From contig JAACJV010000001.1 of the NCBI GenBank assembly GCA_021378535.1, forward strand, positions 50,155-114,154: a stretch of 64,000 nt of DNA, written 5' to 3'. Under the pieces are notes generated by a model. That model saw only the letters and a list, made by a program, of their open reading frames with translations. It was not told the origin of the DNA and searched no databases. Positions 34,101 through 44,752 of the stretch are shown one piece after another. Positions within the stretch are counted from its first letter, which is position 1. Every line of letters begins with the position of its first letter. Position numbers and translations under genes: made by a program. Source of the stretch: Ureaplasma sp. Hg1 (GTDB lineage Bacteria; Bacillota_I; Bacilli_A; Mycoplasmatales; Mycoplasmoidaceae).

Positions 34101-34988
34101 ATGCTAAGTAAAATTAAGAAACCATTTAACTATAAAGTTAATTATCATTTCATTGAAACATGTAACATGAACTGTAAATATTGTTTTGCCAAAATGATTG
34201 GTAAAGAAATAAGTGATGAAGAAAAGAAAAAATTAATAACTAGAATAAGTAAAAAATTCAAAGCTATAAATTTTGTTGGTGGAGAACCATTGCTAAGGTT
34301 AAAAACCCTAGAAGAAATGGTGGATATTTGTAATAAAAACAATTGTAAACCATCCGTCGTTACAAACGGTTCGATGTTTGCTTTTAACATTGAAAAGTAC
34401 CGTTCTTTAATTTTAAAATTAGATACGATAGGGATTAGCATCAATAGTTTAGAAGATAAAACATTAATTAAGATTGGTAATTGCCTTGGCAATAATCAAA
34501 CTTTCAGTGACAAATATTTAACTATTATTACAACATTGAGAGAGATTAATCCTAATATCAAAATAAAGATTAATACAGTAGTTGAAAAGTTTAATTACAA
34601 GGGAATGGAATTAGCAAAATTTATTGATGAAGTAAAACCATACAAATGGAAAATTATGAAAGTTATTAACATTGACAATCATGGAGAAGGTTTTGAAATA
34701 ACCGATCAACAATATCATCAATTCATTGACAATAACAAACTTAAAAATAATAAAACTAATGTTATTATTGAAGCTGAAGGAGAAATGATAAATTCATATA
34801 TTATGATTCATCATAACGGTAGTTTTGTATCCAATTCAAATCAATCTAATTGTAATTTAATATCATACAAGAGCACAGACACCACTATAAAGCAATGACT
34901 AGACAATAATTTAGATTTAGATAAATATAATAAACGGTATGAATTTAAACAATCAGAAAATAAAGATCATAAGGAAATTATTATATAA
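34101..34988 (+). CDS. Prokaryotic viperin (radical SAM ddhNTP synthase)
   Basis: 295 aa with two TGA Trp codons near the end. VNYHFIETCNMNCKYCF places the 4Fe-4S ligands at Cys21, 25 and 28 in the viperin-type context (human: VNYHFTRKCNYECGFCF). It continues INFVGGEPLL, PSVVTNGS, IKINTVVEKFN, EVKPYKWKIMKV and NSYIMIHHNGSF, all collinear with viperin segments that bind SAM and NTP. Viperins convert CTP, GTP or UTP to 3'-deoxy-3',4'-didehydro nucleotides that terminate viral RNA synthesis. It has its own AGGAGG site 45 nt after the AAA+ gene and a terminator behind it. I rate the viperin call as strong; the nucleotide used is unknown. Confidence 0.88.
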
Positions 34989-35002
34989 ATTTATTACTTT
35001 TA

Positions 35003-35047
35003 CAAATAGATTGAGCCGCCACATTGGATTCAACTATTTGTTTTTTT
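35003..35047 (+). terminator. Terminator after the viperin gene
   Basis: Stem caaatag(a)ttga / ttcaactatttg with one bulge, followed by a run of seven T. It closes the helicase-viperin operon. Confidence 0.7.
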
Positions 35048-35197
35048 ATATACCTAATGAGCGTTGCTATAGATGAGTTTCACTAAATGATATTACCTAA
35101 TAAAATATATAGATTAAACTTAGCTTAAATTTTGCTTTATAATCAATATGAATTATAAATATTATTAAGATATTTATTAAAGAGGAATAGGTTTAAA

Positions 35198-36037
35198 ATG
35201 AGCAAACTATATGAAGATGTAAATAAGAAGAATAATGAATATGGTTCAGTCATTGCTACCATTTGTAAAGCGCGAAGAAATCAAATTTTAACAATCTTAA
35301 CGGTCGTTACAAAAGAAGTTAAAAGTGAAAGATGACAAAATAAATTTTCAATTGAAAAAGATCGTATTTATAAAGTCGGAAGCGCTTGATTAAACTATTG
35401 TATGGTTGAAAACGCTAATGCAGCTAATGCCTTTAAATTCAATATGGATTTCTATTTTTTAGTTAAAGCCAAACCGAGCGCGACCGATGTTGATTGCTTT
35501 GAAATTTCCAAACGAATTAGAGCTATTATTGATGGAAAATTCAATGAAATGAAGCCATGCAAGATCTTGTTGGGCACCAACAAAAGAGCTATTAGATTAA
35601 ATTGTTCAGTTAAGAATGCCGACGGTAGAAATGTGATTGATTATTCAATTGACATCGCAGTTCATATCTTAAGAGGTAATAAGGAAGTTACTTACATGAC
35701 TAGCAATGATGATGTCGGTAGTACGCCATTTGAATTCCATGAAGAATTGACATTTAATTATTGAGAACCAAAAATAATTTTAAATTTTAAAGATCCTTAT
35801 CGTTGGGCTCTTAAGACTTTAAAATACATTTATTATTTTAATAATACAAATAATGAAGAACTTGAAAACGAAATGAAAAAAGACAAATTTCTAAGTTTAG
35901 CTTATGAAATAACTACTAAGGTTATTAAAAATAGCCCTCACTTAATAAATGACACTAAGGCTATGCGAACTAAAAGAAGAGCTATTACTGATGAAATTAA
36001 TAGAAAATTTGGTGCGTTTAAGAAACCTGTGGCGTAA
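35198..36037 (+). CDS. Hypothetical protein, nucleotidyltransferase-fold-like
   Basis: 279 aa; the ATG follows AGAGGAA. Segments KVGSAWLNY, FKFNMDFYFLV and VIDYSIDIAVHI come in the order of a minimal nucleotidyltransferase (GS, first acidic strand, third acidic strand), and the C-terminal part is helical. The first acidic strand has a single Asp where DxD is expected, so activity is uncertain. It lies directly behind the viperin operon but after a terminator. A CD-NTase-like or HEPN-associated NTase role is only a possibility. Confidence 0.6.
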
Positions 36038-36159
36038 ACATTATTCTACAATAGATAACTCAATAGGTATCTTTATTGATTGATTTAAATTTGGAAATAA
36101 TTTTCAGATGAACCCACTAGTGTAACCGCTTTATTTGCCGTTAATTGATGCTTATCTTA

Positions 36160-37113
36160 TTATCGTTTTTTAGAACTTGATTTATTGTAATTATTTTTTT
36201 TAATGTAATAGTCCATTAGGACCTTTTTGTTACATTTTTTAAAACTTGATAAATATAATAATTCACCAAAAGTATAAGTTAAAGTATTTTTAGATGGCCA
36301 TCGGTGCGTTGATCACATTTTAATTCAACTAACAATGGAAATAACAAGCATATGAAATAGATATGTTAAAACCGGTACACATCAGAATGGGACTCCTTTA
36401 AATAAATTATAAAAGAAATTGAAATCAGGATTAATATTATTATCACTTTTAATATAATCATATTTACTTAATCCCGAAGTATTGGAGCTAACATTTAAAC
36501 TAGTTTTCATAATAGCAACATAAGATAGAAAGACAGCAACAAAAGTAATCATTACTAAGGCATCATAGCGATTATATTTATCTTTGTATAACAATGCGTT
36601 CAACCCCACCGTCATAATAAATAAATGGACGATTAGAGTCATGGAATTATAAGGTACACCCGGTTCCTGATTGCCAATAATTAAATAGTCAACCGTTAAC
36701 TTAGCATTACTAATGAAAATTTTAGAACCAAAGATAACCATAGCTCCAGCATAAAATGCGAGTGGTGCGATATGCCCTAAAAAAACGCGTCCAACTTTAC
36801 TCATCATCGAAATACTAATAACGACAGCTAGCATCGGACAAAAATCTAATAAAAAAGCTCAACTATAGGTTGTGTTATATTGCATTGGATTATCCGTCTT
36901 AGAATATGTATGCTTAGCAGCGCTCTCAATTACTGGCAATCAACGAACACCAAAATAGCTCGCCAAAAAAATAATTGCTACGATTACAACAATCGGAACG
37001 ATGGGTATTCTATCCATTTTGATTTGATCCGTATGGGATGCAATTTTAAAGGTAAACGAAAGTAGCAACAAAACGAGTGCTACCATTAGTAATAAGATGT
37101 TTGCTGGATTCAT
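36160..37113 (-). CDS. Polytopic membrane protein (DUF5378/YwaF-like, tentative)
   Basis: 317 aa, starting MNPANILLLMVALVLLLSF after an AGGAGAG site. Seven or so hydrophobic helices follow, with conserved-looking polar spots WAFLLDFCPML and YNSMTLIVHLFIM. The TGA at 36382 is read as Trp, adding a further helix (VPVLTYLFHMLVISIV) and a basic tail to TAA 36160. The layout resembles mollicute DUF5378 or YwaF-type integral membrane proteins; this match is from memory. Function unknown. Confidence 0.65.
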
Positions 37114-37261
37114 ACACTCTCCTAATATAAATATAACAAATTATTTTATTTATGCGCTAACGCAGCGATAAATTGGGTAATTAGTTAATTCGTTTACTAA
37201 ATGATAAGATAGTGATTGTTTCCCTTTTTATCGTATAATATTATCATACGTAGGAGAAAAC

Positions 37262-37759
37262 ATGGAAAATAAAGAGGAAATTGAAAGTCTAAAAAGAAAA
37301 TTAGCTTCACTTGAAGGTAACCAAAATCAAGCGGGAGAAAAGGACTACCAAAATAATGTTGTTAGGTCAAATAATTTAGATTATTCTAGGGCTAGACATG
37401 CAATCAATAGATTGCTTTGGACGGTTTTAGCGGGCATCATTTTAATTGTAATACTTATTATAATATTAGCGGTTGTAGTAACTATGACTACAACTAACCA
37501 AACTGATTTTTATTCGTATACAACATCTAACACCGATATGATTATTGATATAATGATTCTTCTTCTTGTTGCCGCCGGTGGAATTTTGGCAATTATATTT
37601 ATTATTTTTGGAATATTAGCTGCAATCGAATGTAATAAGGTAGATTGTAGCGTTGGATTAATAGCTGGAATCCTTTGCGCGATTCCTTTAGGAATTACTC
37701 AATTAATCGGATTGATTTTATGCTTTGTAGCGAAATCGAGTTTACATAACGATTGATAA
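37262..37759 (+). CDS. Small membrane protein with N-terminal coiled coil
   Basis: 165 aa ending D-W-stop. Residues 1-20 form a short coiled coil (EEIESLKRKLASLEG), and residues about 50-160 hold three or four hydrophobic helices. A TATAAT box lies about 25 nt upstream and GTAGGAG serves as the ribosome site. A strong terminator follows. No family was recognised. Confidence 0.7.
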
Positions 37760-37784
37760 ATAGCTATTAAAATTCATTATATGG

Positions 37785-37818
37785 AAACGATGTCACTGTA
37801 ACGTGACATCGTTTTTTA
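37785..37818. terminator. Terminator between convergent membrane protein genes
   Basis: A perfect 12-bp stem (aaacgatgtcac / gtgacatcgttt), 6-nt loop and T6 tail. Confidence 0.85.
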
Positions 37819-37851
37819 TAATATGATATCATTGGTTATTTTTAAGTGCGA

Positions 37852-38655
37852 CTAATTTTTTAACAATATAATTAAATGATTATACATTTTAAGGAAAGCA
37901 GCTTTGTCAAAAGGGCTTTTCAAACCACTAGTTTCTGGTTTTTCACTATTATAAGTAAAAACCATCTTTTGTAAATCCGCACTTGTCGTTTTGATTTCGT
38001 TGAAATTACTAATGTGTGGTGCTAAAACTATTAATAATACAATAACAATAATTAAGAGACATAAATCTGTTACTAATAATATTGGAGCTAAAAAGATATA
38101 TCTTTTAGATGTTGATACTAAAGCGATTGATGCAATGATTGATAATGTACCAAAGATAAAAGTTGCAATCGCAAGCCCATTTTCGGGGATTATTTGCATG
38201 TTAAATAAATCATTAATTTGGGCAGCAGTGAAGTCGGGAAGTTGTGCTGATCATGCATCGATTAATGTGGGAAAGGCGTCCGTGCTTACTCATAAGCTGC
38301 TACCACTAAACAACGAAACTAATTTAACGTTAGTCATTGCTGCAAAAGAGATGGTAACAATCGCAATAACGATTGTAATTAAGGCAAGTCATAAAGCGAT
38401 TGTACGATATTGATATTTTAAGAAATATTGATAAATAGGATTATAGTTACTGAATTTAAATGGTTTATTTTTAAATTTTTGGATGGTTGCAAACGCTTTC
38501 TGTTTGTCAATCTTCTTATTCTTTATTTGATCTTTATGTAATATTTCATAATCAGCCTCATTATGTTTATTAAGTTTAATTGGAATGTGATTGTTAGCGA
38601 AAACAATTGGTATATGAATCTGATTCAAAGAATCGGTTGGTCTAATATCTTTCAT
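37852..38655 (-). CDS. Membrane protein of unknown function
   Basis: 267 aa; the start is ATG 38655 behind AGGAGTG, two codons inside the track ORF. The first 90 residues are cytosolic and Lys-rich (YEILHKDQIKNKKIDKQKA), then four hydrophobic helices alternate with loops (for example LWVSTDAFPTLIDAWSAQL). It stops at TAG. Lone gene convergent with the 165-aa membrane protein. No motif identifies its function. Confidence 0.7.
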
Positions 38656-38789
38656 TGGCACTCCTAATTTTATGTGATTAATTATACATTAAATAAACTA
38701 TTCTAAACTAAAGATATTCAAATAATTTAGAGATAGATTAGCTTTATCACAGAGTTTTGGTTGATAAAACAAAATTATAAAGTTTCTCA

Positions 38790-38827
38790 CTCTAATTATG
38801 GAGCTATCTCCATTATAATTAGAGAAA
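38790..38827. repeat. Inverted repeat upstream of the lipoprotein gene
   Basis: ctctaattatggag pairs with ctccattataattagag leaving a 3-nt bulge. It lies in the spacer between the divergent membrane protein and lipoprotein genes; its role is unclear. Confidence 0.35.
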
Positions 38828-38933
38828 TGAAGATTAAATGTATAAACATAAATTAAGATAAAGTTCAAATTTAGTTTCAAACTATTTTAAATGGACAATC
38901 ACTTCATTTATTTAAAATAAGAAAGATTATAAA

Positions 38934-39845
38934 ATGAAAAATAAAAAGAAAACTTTGCTGTTTAGATTACTATTATCGACCGCAATTTTAGGAACCGTTG
39001 TAGCTATTCCACTAGTAAGTGTTTCGTGTAGCAGTACTAAGGATGATGGAGATGGCAATAAAACCAATCCTAAACCAACTATAACTAATATCGATGTTAA
39101 TAATATTTCAGAATCACGTTTTGCTAATTTGGTTAATGCCAAGCCATTTGATCAAAACTCATTATCAGAATACATGAAAATAACAGGCGATATAAAAACT
39201 ATGAATTATGATGTTGATACTAATGAAATTAGTGGTACTTATATTGTAAATACCAAAGATAACGATATCGCAAGCATCGGAATAACTCTTATCAAGCAAC
39301 CTGATTTCTTTTCAACATCTGAGCCAACAATAAGTAATATTGATGTTCACAACATTACTTCACAGCAATTTGAAAACTTATTTGTTGTGAACGATATAGA
39401 TACAACTGTCACAAATCTTCAGAATTATATGAATATTTCTAACACCAGTTCAATTGATTCGATTATCTATGATAATGACACGAACCAAATAAAAGGTAAA
39501 TACAAAGAAAATGTTGACCATAAAATATACGAGTTTGAATCTGCTAAGATGCCCGATTTTGGAGTTCTATATGGAACACCAAACGTGCTAAATATGGGGA
39601 TGAAAAAAATAACCGAACTTAATTTTGAGGCATTGGCTAACAAAGCTGTTGACGAATCATCTTGATTAAAAAATAAAGATGAAATCGAAAAATATTTAAT
39701 TGTCAATCATGACGAAGAAATTCAAGCATTATTATACTCTTCATCAAAGCATACACTTAAGGTTACTTATTTAGTTAATTCTTGAGATCATACAGCTAAA
39801 AAAAGTATTACTTTTGATGCCTCAGCCGTTATATGGAAAAGCTAA
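38934..39845 (+). CDS. Repeat-containing surface lipoprotein
   Basis: 303 aa. A lipoprotein signal peptide MKNKKKTLLFRLLLSTAILG leads to a lipobox ending VSVSC (Cys32). The mature protein holds three diverged repeats of about 75-95 residues, each opening with a phrase like TNIDVNNISESRFANLVN, SNIDVHNITSQQFENLF and LNMGMKKITELNFEALAN. It should be acylated and displayed on the outer membrane face. Mycoplasma lipoproteins of this kind commonly vary for adhesion or immune evasion; nothing specific is visible here. Confidence 0.8.
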
Positions 39846-39890
39846 AATTTTATTATTAGCAAATTATTATAAGAACATAGGAGGTTATTT

Positions 39891-41210
39891 ATGAAATTAG
39901 TTGTAATAGGCGGAGGGAGTTCTTACACTCCTGAATTGATTGAAGGATTATTAAATGGTTATCAGCATTTTCCCTTAAGGGAATTATGATTGGTTGATGT
40001 TCCCTTAGGAGAAAAAAAGTTAGCAATTATTTTCGCTTTAACAAAACGAATGATTAAAAAAATGAATCTTAATATTGAAGTTCATCAAACCCTTGACCGT
40101 CAATCGGCTTTAAAAAATGCTGATTTCGTTGTTACTCAATTTCGTGTTGGCGGTTTAGACACAAGGGTTTGTGACGAAAGAATCCCTAATAGCTATGGAA
40201 TGTTAGGTCAAGAAACAAATGGGGCCGGTGGGATGTTTAAAGCGTTCCGAACAATTCCTATTGTAATTGATATCGTTAAGGATGTACAAAAATATGCGAA
40301 ACCTAAATGTTGAATTATTAATTTTGCTAATCCATCTGGAATGGTAAGTGAAGCAATTCATCGTTTTACAAATTTTAAAAGATTTGTTGGTGTTTGTAAT
40401 GTACCAATTCATTTATCGATTGCGATTGCTGAAGGTTTAAATAAAAAACGTTCTGATTTAAATATTGAATGATTGGGCTTGAATCATTTAGTATTTGGAA
40501 CTAAAGTAACAGATGAAAAAGGAGAAGATATTACAAAGGAAGTGATGGATTATCTTGTCGAAACAGCAGCGGGTAGTAAAATTTCGATGAACAACATTGA
40601 TGATATGCCTTGGGAGCCAGGTTTCATTAAAGCCTTAAATATGATTCCTTGTCCGTATTATAAATATATTGCTAAATATAACGAGATGGTGGCTCATCAA
40701 CTTGTTGAATATAAAGAAGATCGAGTTCGCGCCCAAGTAGTTAAAAAAATTGAAAGAACCTTATTTATTAAATATGCTGATCCTAATTTGGATGTGAAAC
40801 CAAAAGAATTAGAACAACGCGGGGGATCATATTACTCAACTGTAGCTTGTGAAGTGATGTTCGCACTAAATGGTGGGCCTGAAGTGGTTCATGCCGTCAA
40901 TATCCCCCATAATGGTTATATTGAGGATTTGGACAAGGATATCGTCATTGAAATAAGTGCTAGAATCTCAAAAGATAAAATAGAGCCTATTATTTCAACT
41001 CATCAGACGCCAATAGCAATTAAAGGGATTATCGAACAAACAAAGGCTTATGAAATTTTAGCATCTACAGCTGCCGTTAATGGAGACTATCTAACGGGTT
41101 TATTGGCCCTTAACGTTTCTCCTTTTGGGTGTTCAGATACTGTTAATCGTAAAATCTATGATGATTTAATGAAAGCACACCAAAAGTTTTTGAAACAATT
41201 CAAGAAATAA
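39891..41210 (+). CDS. 6-phospho-beta-glucosidase, GH4 family
   Basis: 439 aa. NAD and metal-dependent glycosidase of family 4: the Rossmann start MKLVVIGGGSSYTPELIEGL, TQFRVGGLDTR, LGQETNGAGGMFKA and the metal-site Cys in FVGVCNVP with LGLNH follow the LicH/CelF order. It splits phosphorylated beta-glucosides such as cellobiose-6-phosphate inside the cell. AGGAGG precedes the ATG. No PTS permease lies in the window, so the importer must be elsewhere. GH4 6-phospho-alpha-glucosidase is less likely from the sequence feel. Confidence 0.88.
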
Positions 41211-41563
41211 TTAAATAAAACGAATAATTCTTCAATATTTTTACATATTAGGTCTAATTTTATTAACAATACAACGAAAATTTATTAGATGTAAGTATTT
41301 TATATCTTTTAAATTTTTTATATACAGCCACCCATTCAGCCTAATTATGATTTAAATATATAGTTATAGTAAAATAAATATTTTTATTAATATAGTGTAA
41401 AAACGGCTTATTAATAATTTTAGTCCGTATGGTTATATAGTTATGTAAAACTTTTTACCTTTATCTAGTACTTATTATCTTAATTAAGTAGGATATAGTT
41501 TTTGTGTTATAATAGTTTCATTGTCTTTGATGTTTTACACATCACGAATATTTTAGGAGTAAA
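41211..41563. other. Intergenic region upstream of the permease
   Basis: 353 bp of AT-rich sequence without ORFs. A TATAAT box at 41508-41513 and an AGGAG site before the ATG are the only recognisable signals. Confidence 0.45.
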
Positions 41564-43048
41564 ATGGCGGTAAAAAACAAAACAGCTAAAAACATTGGCT
41601 TAGCAACATCAATTGCGATGTTGATAGGTTCAGTTGTCGGAATTGGTATCTTTTTTAAGAATGTATCAGTTTTTGCAGCGAATGATAACAATGGAATGGG
41701 TATTTTGCTGTCATGGTTAATTACTACTGTTATTGTTATAACGACGGCTTTTAGTTTCGCAGAGGTTTCTTCAAGTGATCGAAGTAAAGCTGGACTAGCC
41801 TCTTGAGCTGCCAAATTATTAAGTTATCGAATGGGTCGTTTTATTAAGTTGGCGATGCCATTATTTTATTACGGCCTACTAAATATGGCGATTGGAATAT
41901 TCACAGTTGAATCCATTCTAAATGTTTTTAATGTGAATAATTCCATCAATGTAGGTTGGATTGTTTTTATCGGGTTTATAATTGTAGTTTTATCGACATC
42001 ATTTAATTTTGTAGCCTTCCACTTAAGTAAGAAAATACAAATTGTAGCAACTTCACTGAAATTTGTACCGTTATTAGTAGTGGGAATCTCTGGAATTATT
42101 TTTGGGATTCAAAACCCAAGTTATAACCTAATAATAAATCCTCAAGGTAGTTTTAGCATTAACGGAGTTTTCGCCTCCATACCGGCGATTTTATATGCTT
42201 TTGATGCTTTTTTATGTGTTGGAAATTTTGCTTCAGAGATGAAGCAACCAAAGCGCGATGTTCCACTTACGCTAGTAATAGGAATGGTATTATGTGCGGC
42301 AGCATATTTATTGATTAGCGTTTCACAGATATTATCAGCTCAAGGAAACGCTTATGAAGTAATGGACAAGGCGAGTCACGGTAGCGATATTGCTCAAACA
42401 TTTGTGTCTGTTTTTATTATGATTGCAATCCTAGGTGTTATTAATGCATTAAGCGCAGGGGCTTTACGATCGTTTGAATCATTAATTGACGAGCATCTAA
42501 TTTATAAAAGCGAAGTATTAGCAGTGTGAGGCTCGCATGAAGGGTTAAGAGCAGGGTTTATTCTCTCCTTCTTTATATATGGCTTTTGGGCACTGGTGTA
42601 TTTGATTCCATCCTGTATCGTTAATAACGATGCATTTATTGATGGTATTAGTAATCTTCCAGCTTTATTCTTTTTTGTGATTTATGGAACTGTCATTCTT
42701 GGTGGTATTATTAATCGGAAAACAAAAAAGGTGAAGGTTGATCATATTAAAGGCTTTATGTTTATTGCTCCAATTGCGGTGTTAGGATGTTACTTTTCTT
42801 TCTTCTATCAATTAGGTTATGCTAACATTTATAATTTAATTGTTAACCCCCATGATATATTGTCTTGGGGGATGTTCGCCCACCCGAATGAATATAGGGT
42901 TGAGCAATATCAAGGCGCAATTGTATTTTATAGCATTTTGGCTGGTTTCATTGCGATCCCCATCATTAATGATTTATTACTCAAGAGTCAAAGAGACGAC
43001 TCTAATCGGGAATGGTTCCGCGAACACCGCGGTGATCTGATAGTTTAA
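41564..43048 (+). CDS. APC-family amino acid permease
   Basis: 494 aa over three track ORFs. The first helix carries the APC substrate motif IGSVVGIGIFFKN, and about twelve hydrophobic segments follow; FDAFLCVGNFASEMKQPKRD is the conserved TM6-loop region (normally FxGFExxxxxAEExKxPxRxxP). It imports an amino acid or oligomer thereof, matching the auxotrophy of mollicutes. The substrate cannot be told. It ends in front of a shared bidirectional terminator. Confidence 0.88.
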
Positions 43049-43070
43049 ATCTAAAATTTTGAAAATAAAA

Positions 43071-43096
43071 AAGTGGCTTTGAAGCCACTTTTTTTG
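43071..43096. terminator. Bidirectional terminator
   Basis: Stem aagtggct / agccactt with A and T runs on either side, between the permease and the convergent 52-aa gene. Confidence 0.85.
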
Positions 43097-43105
43097 ATGC
43101 CTTTA

Positions 43106-43264
43106 TTATTCTTTAACTAATGTTACTAAAACTTTTTGCCCGCTTCAGAAACTGTTATAACTAGTTAAACTGTGTAAAGTATAACCATTTGTAACAACGT
43201 TATTGATCTTATCTTTTTTGATTTTAGATCATTTTACTTTAACTACTTTATATTCTTTTGCCAA
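43106..43264 (-). CDS. Small conserved-looking protein (52 aa, DUF4177-like)
   Basis: Too short for the track. With a TTG start behind AAGGAG it reads MAKEYKVVKVKWSKIKKDK and ends SFWSGQKVLVTLVKE, using two TGA Trp codons. The KEYKVVKV strand, the middle NGYTLHSLTSY and final strand resemble the tiny beta-rich DUF4177 proteins. Function unknown. It uses the shared terminator with the permease. Confidence 0.6.
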
Positions 43265-43703
43265 AATAAATCTCCTTAATTTGATATAAATAATATTACC
43301 ACAATGATTGCTATTCTATACATTTGTTCTTATCTTAAATAGTAAATAACAAATATCTTTTAACTTATTATTATTTTCATTATTTAGCAATCTAAAGTAA
43401 TTTTATTTATATTTAGGTCGTACTAGTTTAATAAAATTTTACTCGCTGGAAGGCGAGTTTAAGGACACTATTTAAAACAGCATTTTTAGTGTCATAAATT
43501 TATTGTTGAACTACAAATAATTTAGTTAAATTTAAATTTAAATATATTAATGACTAATATAAACAATAATTATGATAAAAATAATAAGAGATTAAATGCC
43601 GCATATAGAGTTATATTGACTAACCAATTGTATACTTGAATTATAATAAATTAATCAAACAAAATAAAAATTGGCCAATATAACCAATGAGAGGATTTAA
43701 ATT
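43265..43703. other. Intergenic region with two small hairpins
   Basis: 439 bp without ORFs. Hairpins actcgc/gcgagt (43441-43458) and gacacta/tagtgtc (43464-43493) stand in tandem about 210 nt before the next gene. No known riboswitch was recognised. Confidence 0.4.
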
Positions 43704-44573
43704 ATGAACATTAATTTAATAATAAGTGCTTTAGATGGAACCTTACTTCATACTAATGAAGAAAGAAAATTAATGAATACTAGAGTAATCAAAAAAATAA
43801 ATTATTTAACAACACAAGATGTTAAAGTTTCAATCGATTCAGGTCGTCATCATTTGGATATAGCTAATGTTGCAAAACATTTTGGTTTACAAAATATTAA
43901 CTATTATATCGGGTGTAACGGTAGTATCATCTATGATGCTAAATCAAAAGAAATTATTAAAGCTCATTATTTAGAATCTAATAACTTTAAAAAAGCTATT
44001 AACGTATCAAATTTTTTAGACCATATCGATTTAAAATTTGTAGTAGCCGGATATACGAAAACAACAGATTTATATATTATTAAAAATGAAAGTTTAACCA
44101 CAAATGGTTATGATTATTTCAAAAAAATAGAATCAGAATTTACTGACTATAAATATTTAGAAGTAGATAGTATTCCAAATGAAGCTCAAATTTGTGAATT
44201 TAAAATAACACTTGATCAAGAAAATTCATTTACGATTTATGACGTTTATCATAAAATTGAAAATGCATTCATTGATTGTTCAATGTTTATCACTGGGAAA
44301 TATTCGATTGTTGTTTTAGCAAAAGAAATTGACAAGGGGTCTGCGATTAAAGATTTAAACGAGATATTAGGTAACGAACTTAATACTTTATCAATCGGAA
44401 ATTCAATTAATGATATCGAAATGTTTAAAGCTACGAAATATAGCGCTACTTGATCAAAGTGCGATCCTAAAGTTACTAAGAAAGCAACCCACGTAGTAGA
44501 GGGTGAATCTAAAAAATGAGTGAACGAAGCTTTAGATTTCTTTTTTGATATTCCCCCAAAGATTAATAAGTAA
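43704..44573 (+). CDS. Cof-type HAD family protein, predicted inactive
   Basis: 289 aa. It aligns over its full length with the HAD protein at 46895 (for example YYIGCNGSxIY, LKFV, TTDLYI). The nucleophile motif is LIISALDGTLL, with Ala9 where Asp is required, and the late metal site is SIGNSINDIEMF, with Asn replacing Asp in GDSxND. Lys in DKGSAI is kept. The loss of both acids predicts no phosphatase activity, so it may bind ligand as a regulator. AGGATT(T) precedes the ATG. The ORF is intact, so it is under some selection. Confidence 0.85.
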
Positions 44574-44752
44574 AATTAAATAGTCATAAATTAATATTAT
44601 AAATTTTTAAGAAGCAAACCAAGATGTCATAAGAGGCACCTGGTTTGCTTTCTTTGTAAACATGTTATATTTATAAGCCCTGTTGGCATTGATTTGGAAT
44701 TAATGAGTTATAATTTGAATATACAAATTTTATAAGAGTAAGGAGCGCTTTG

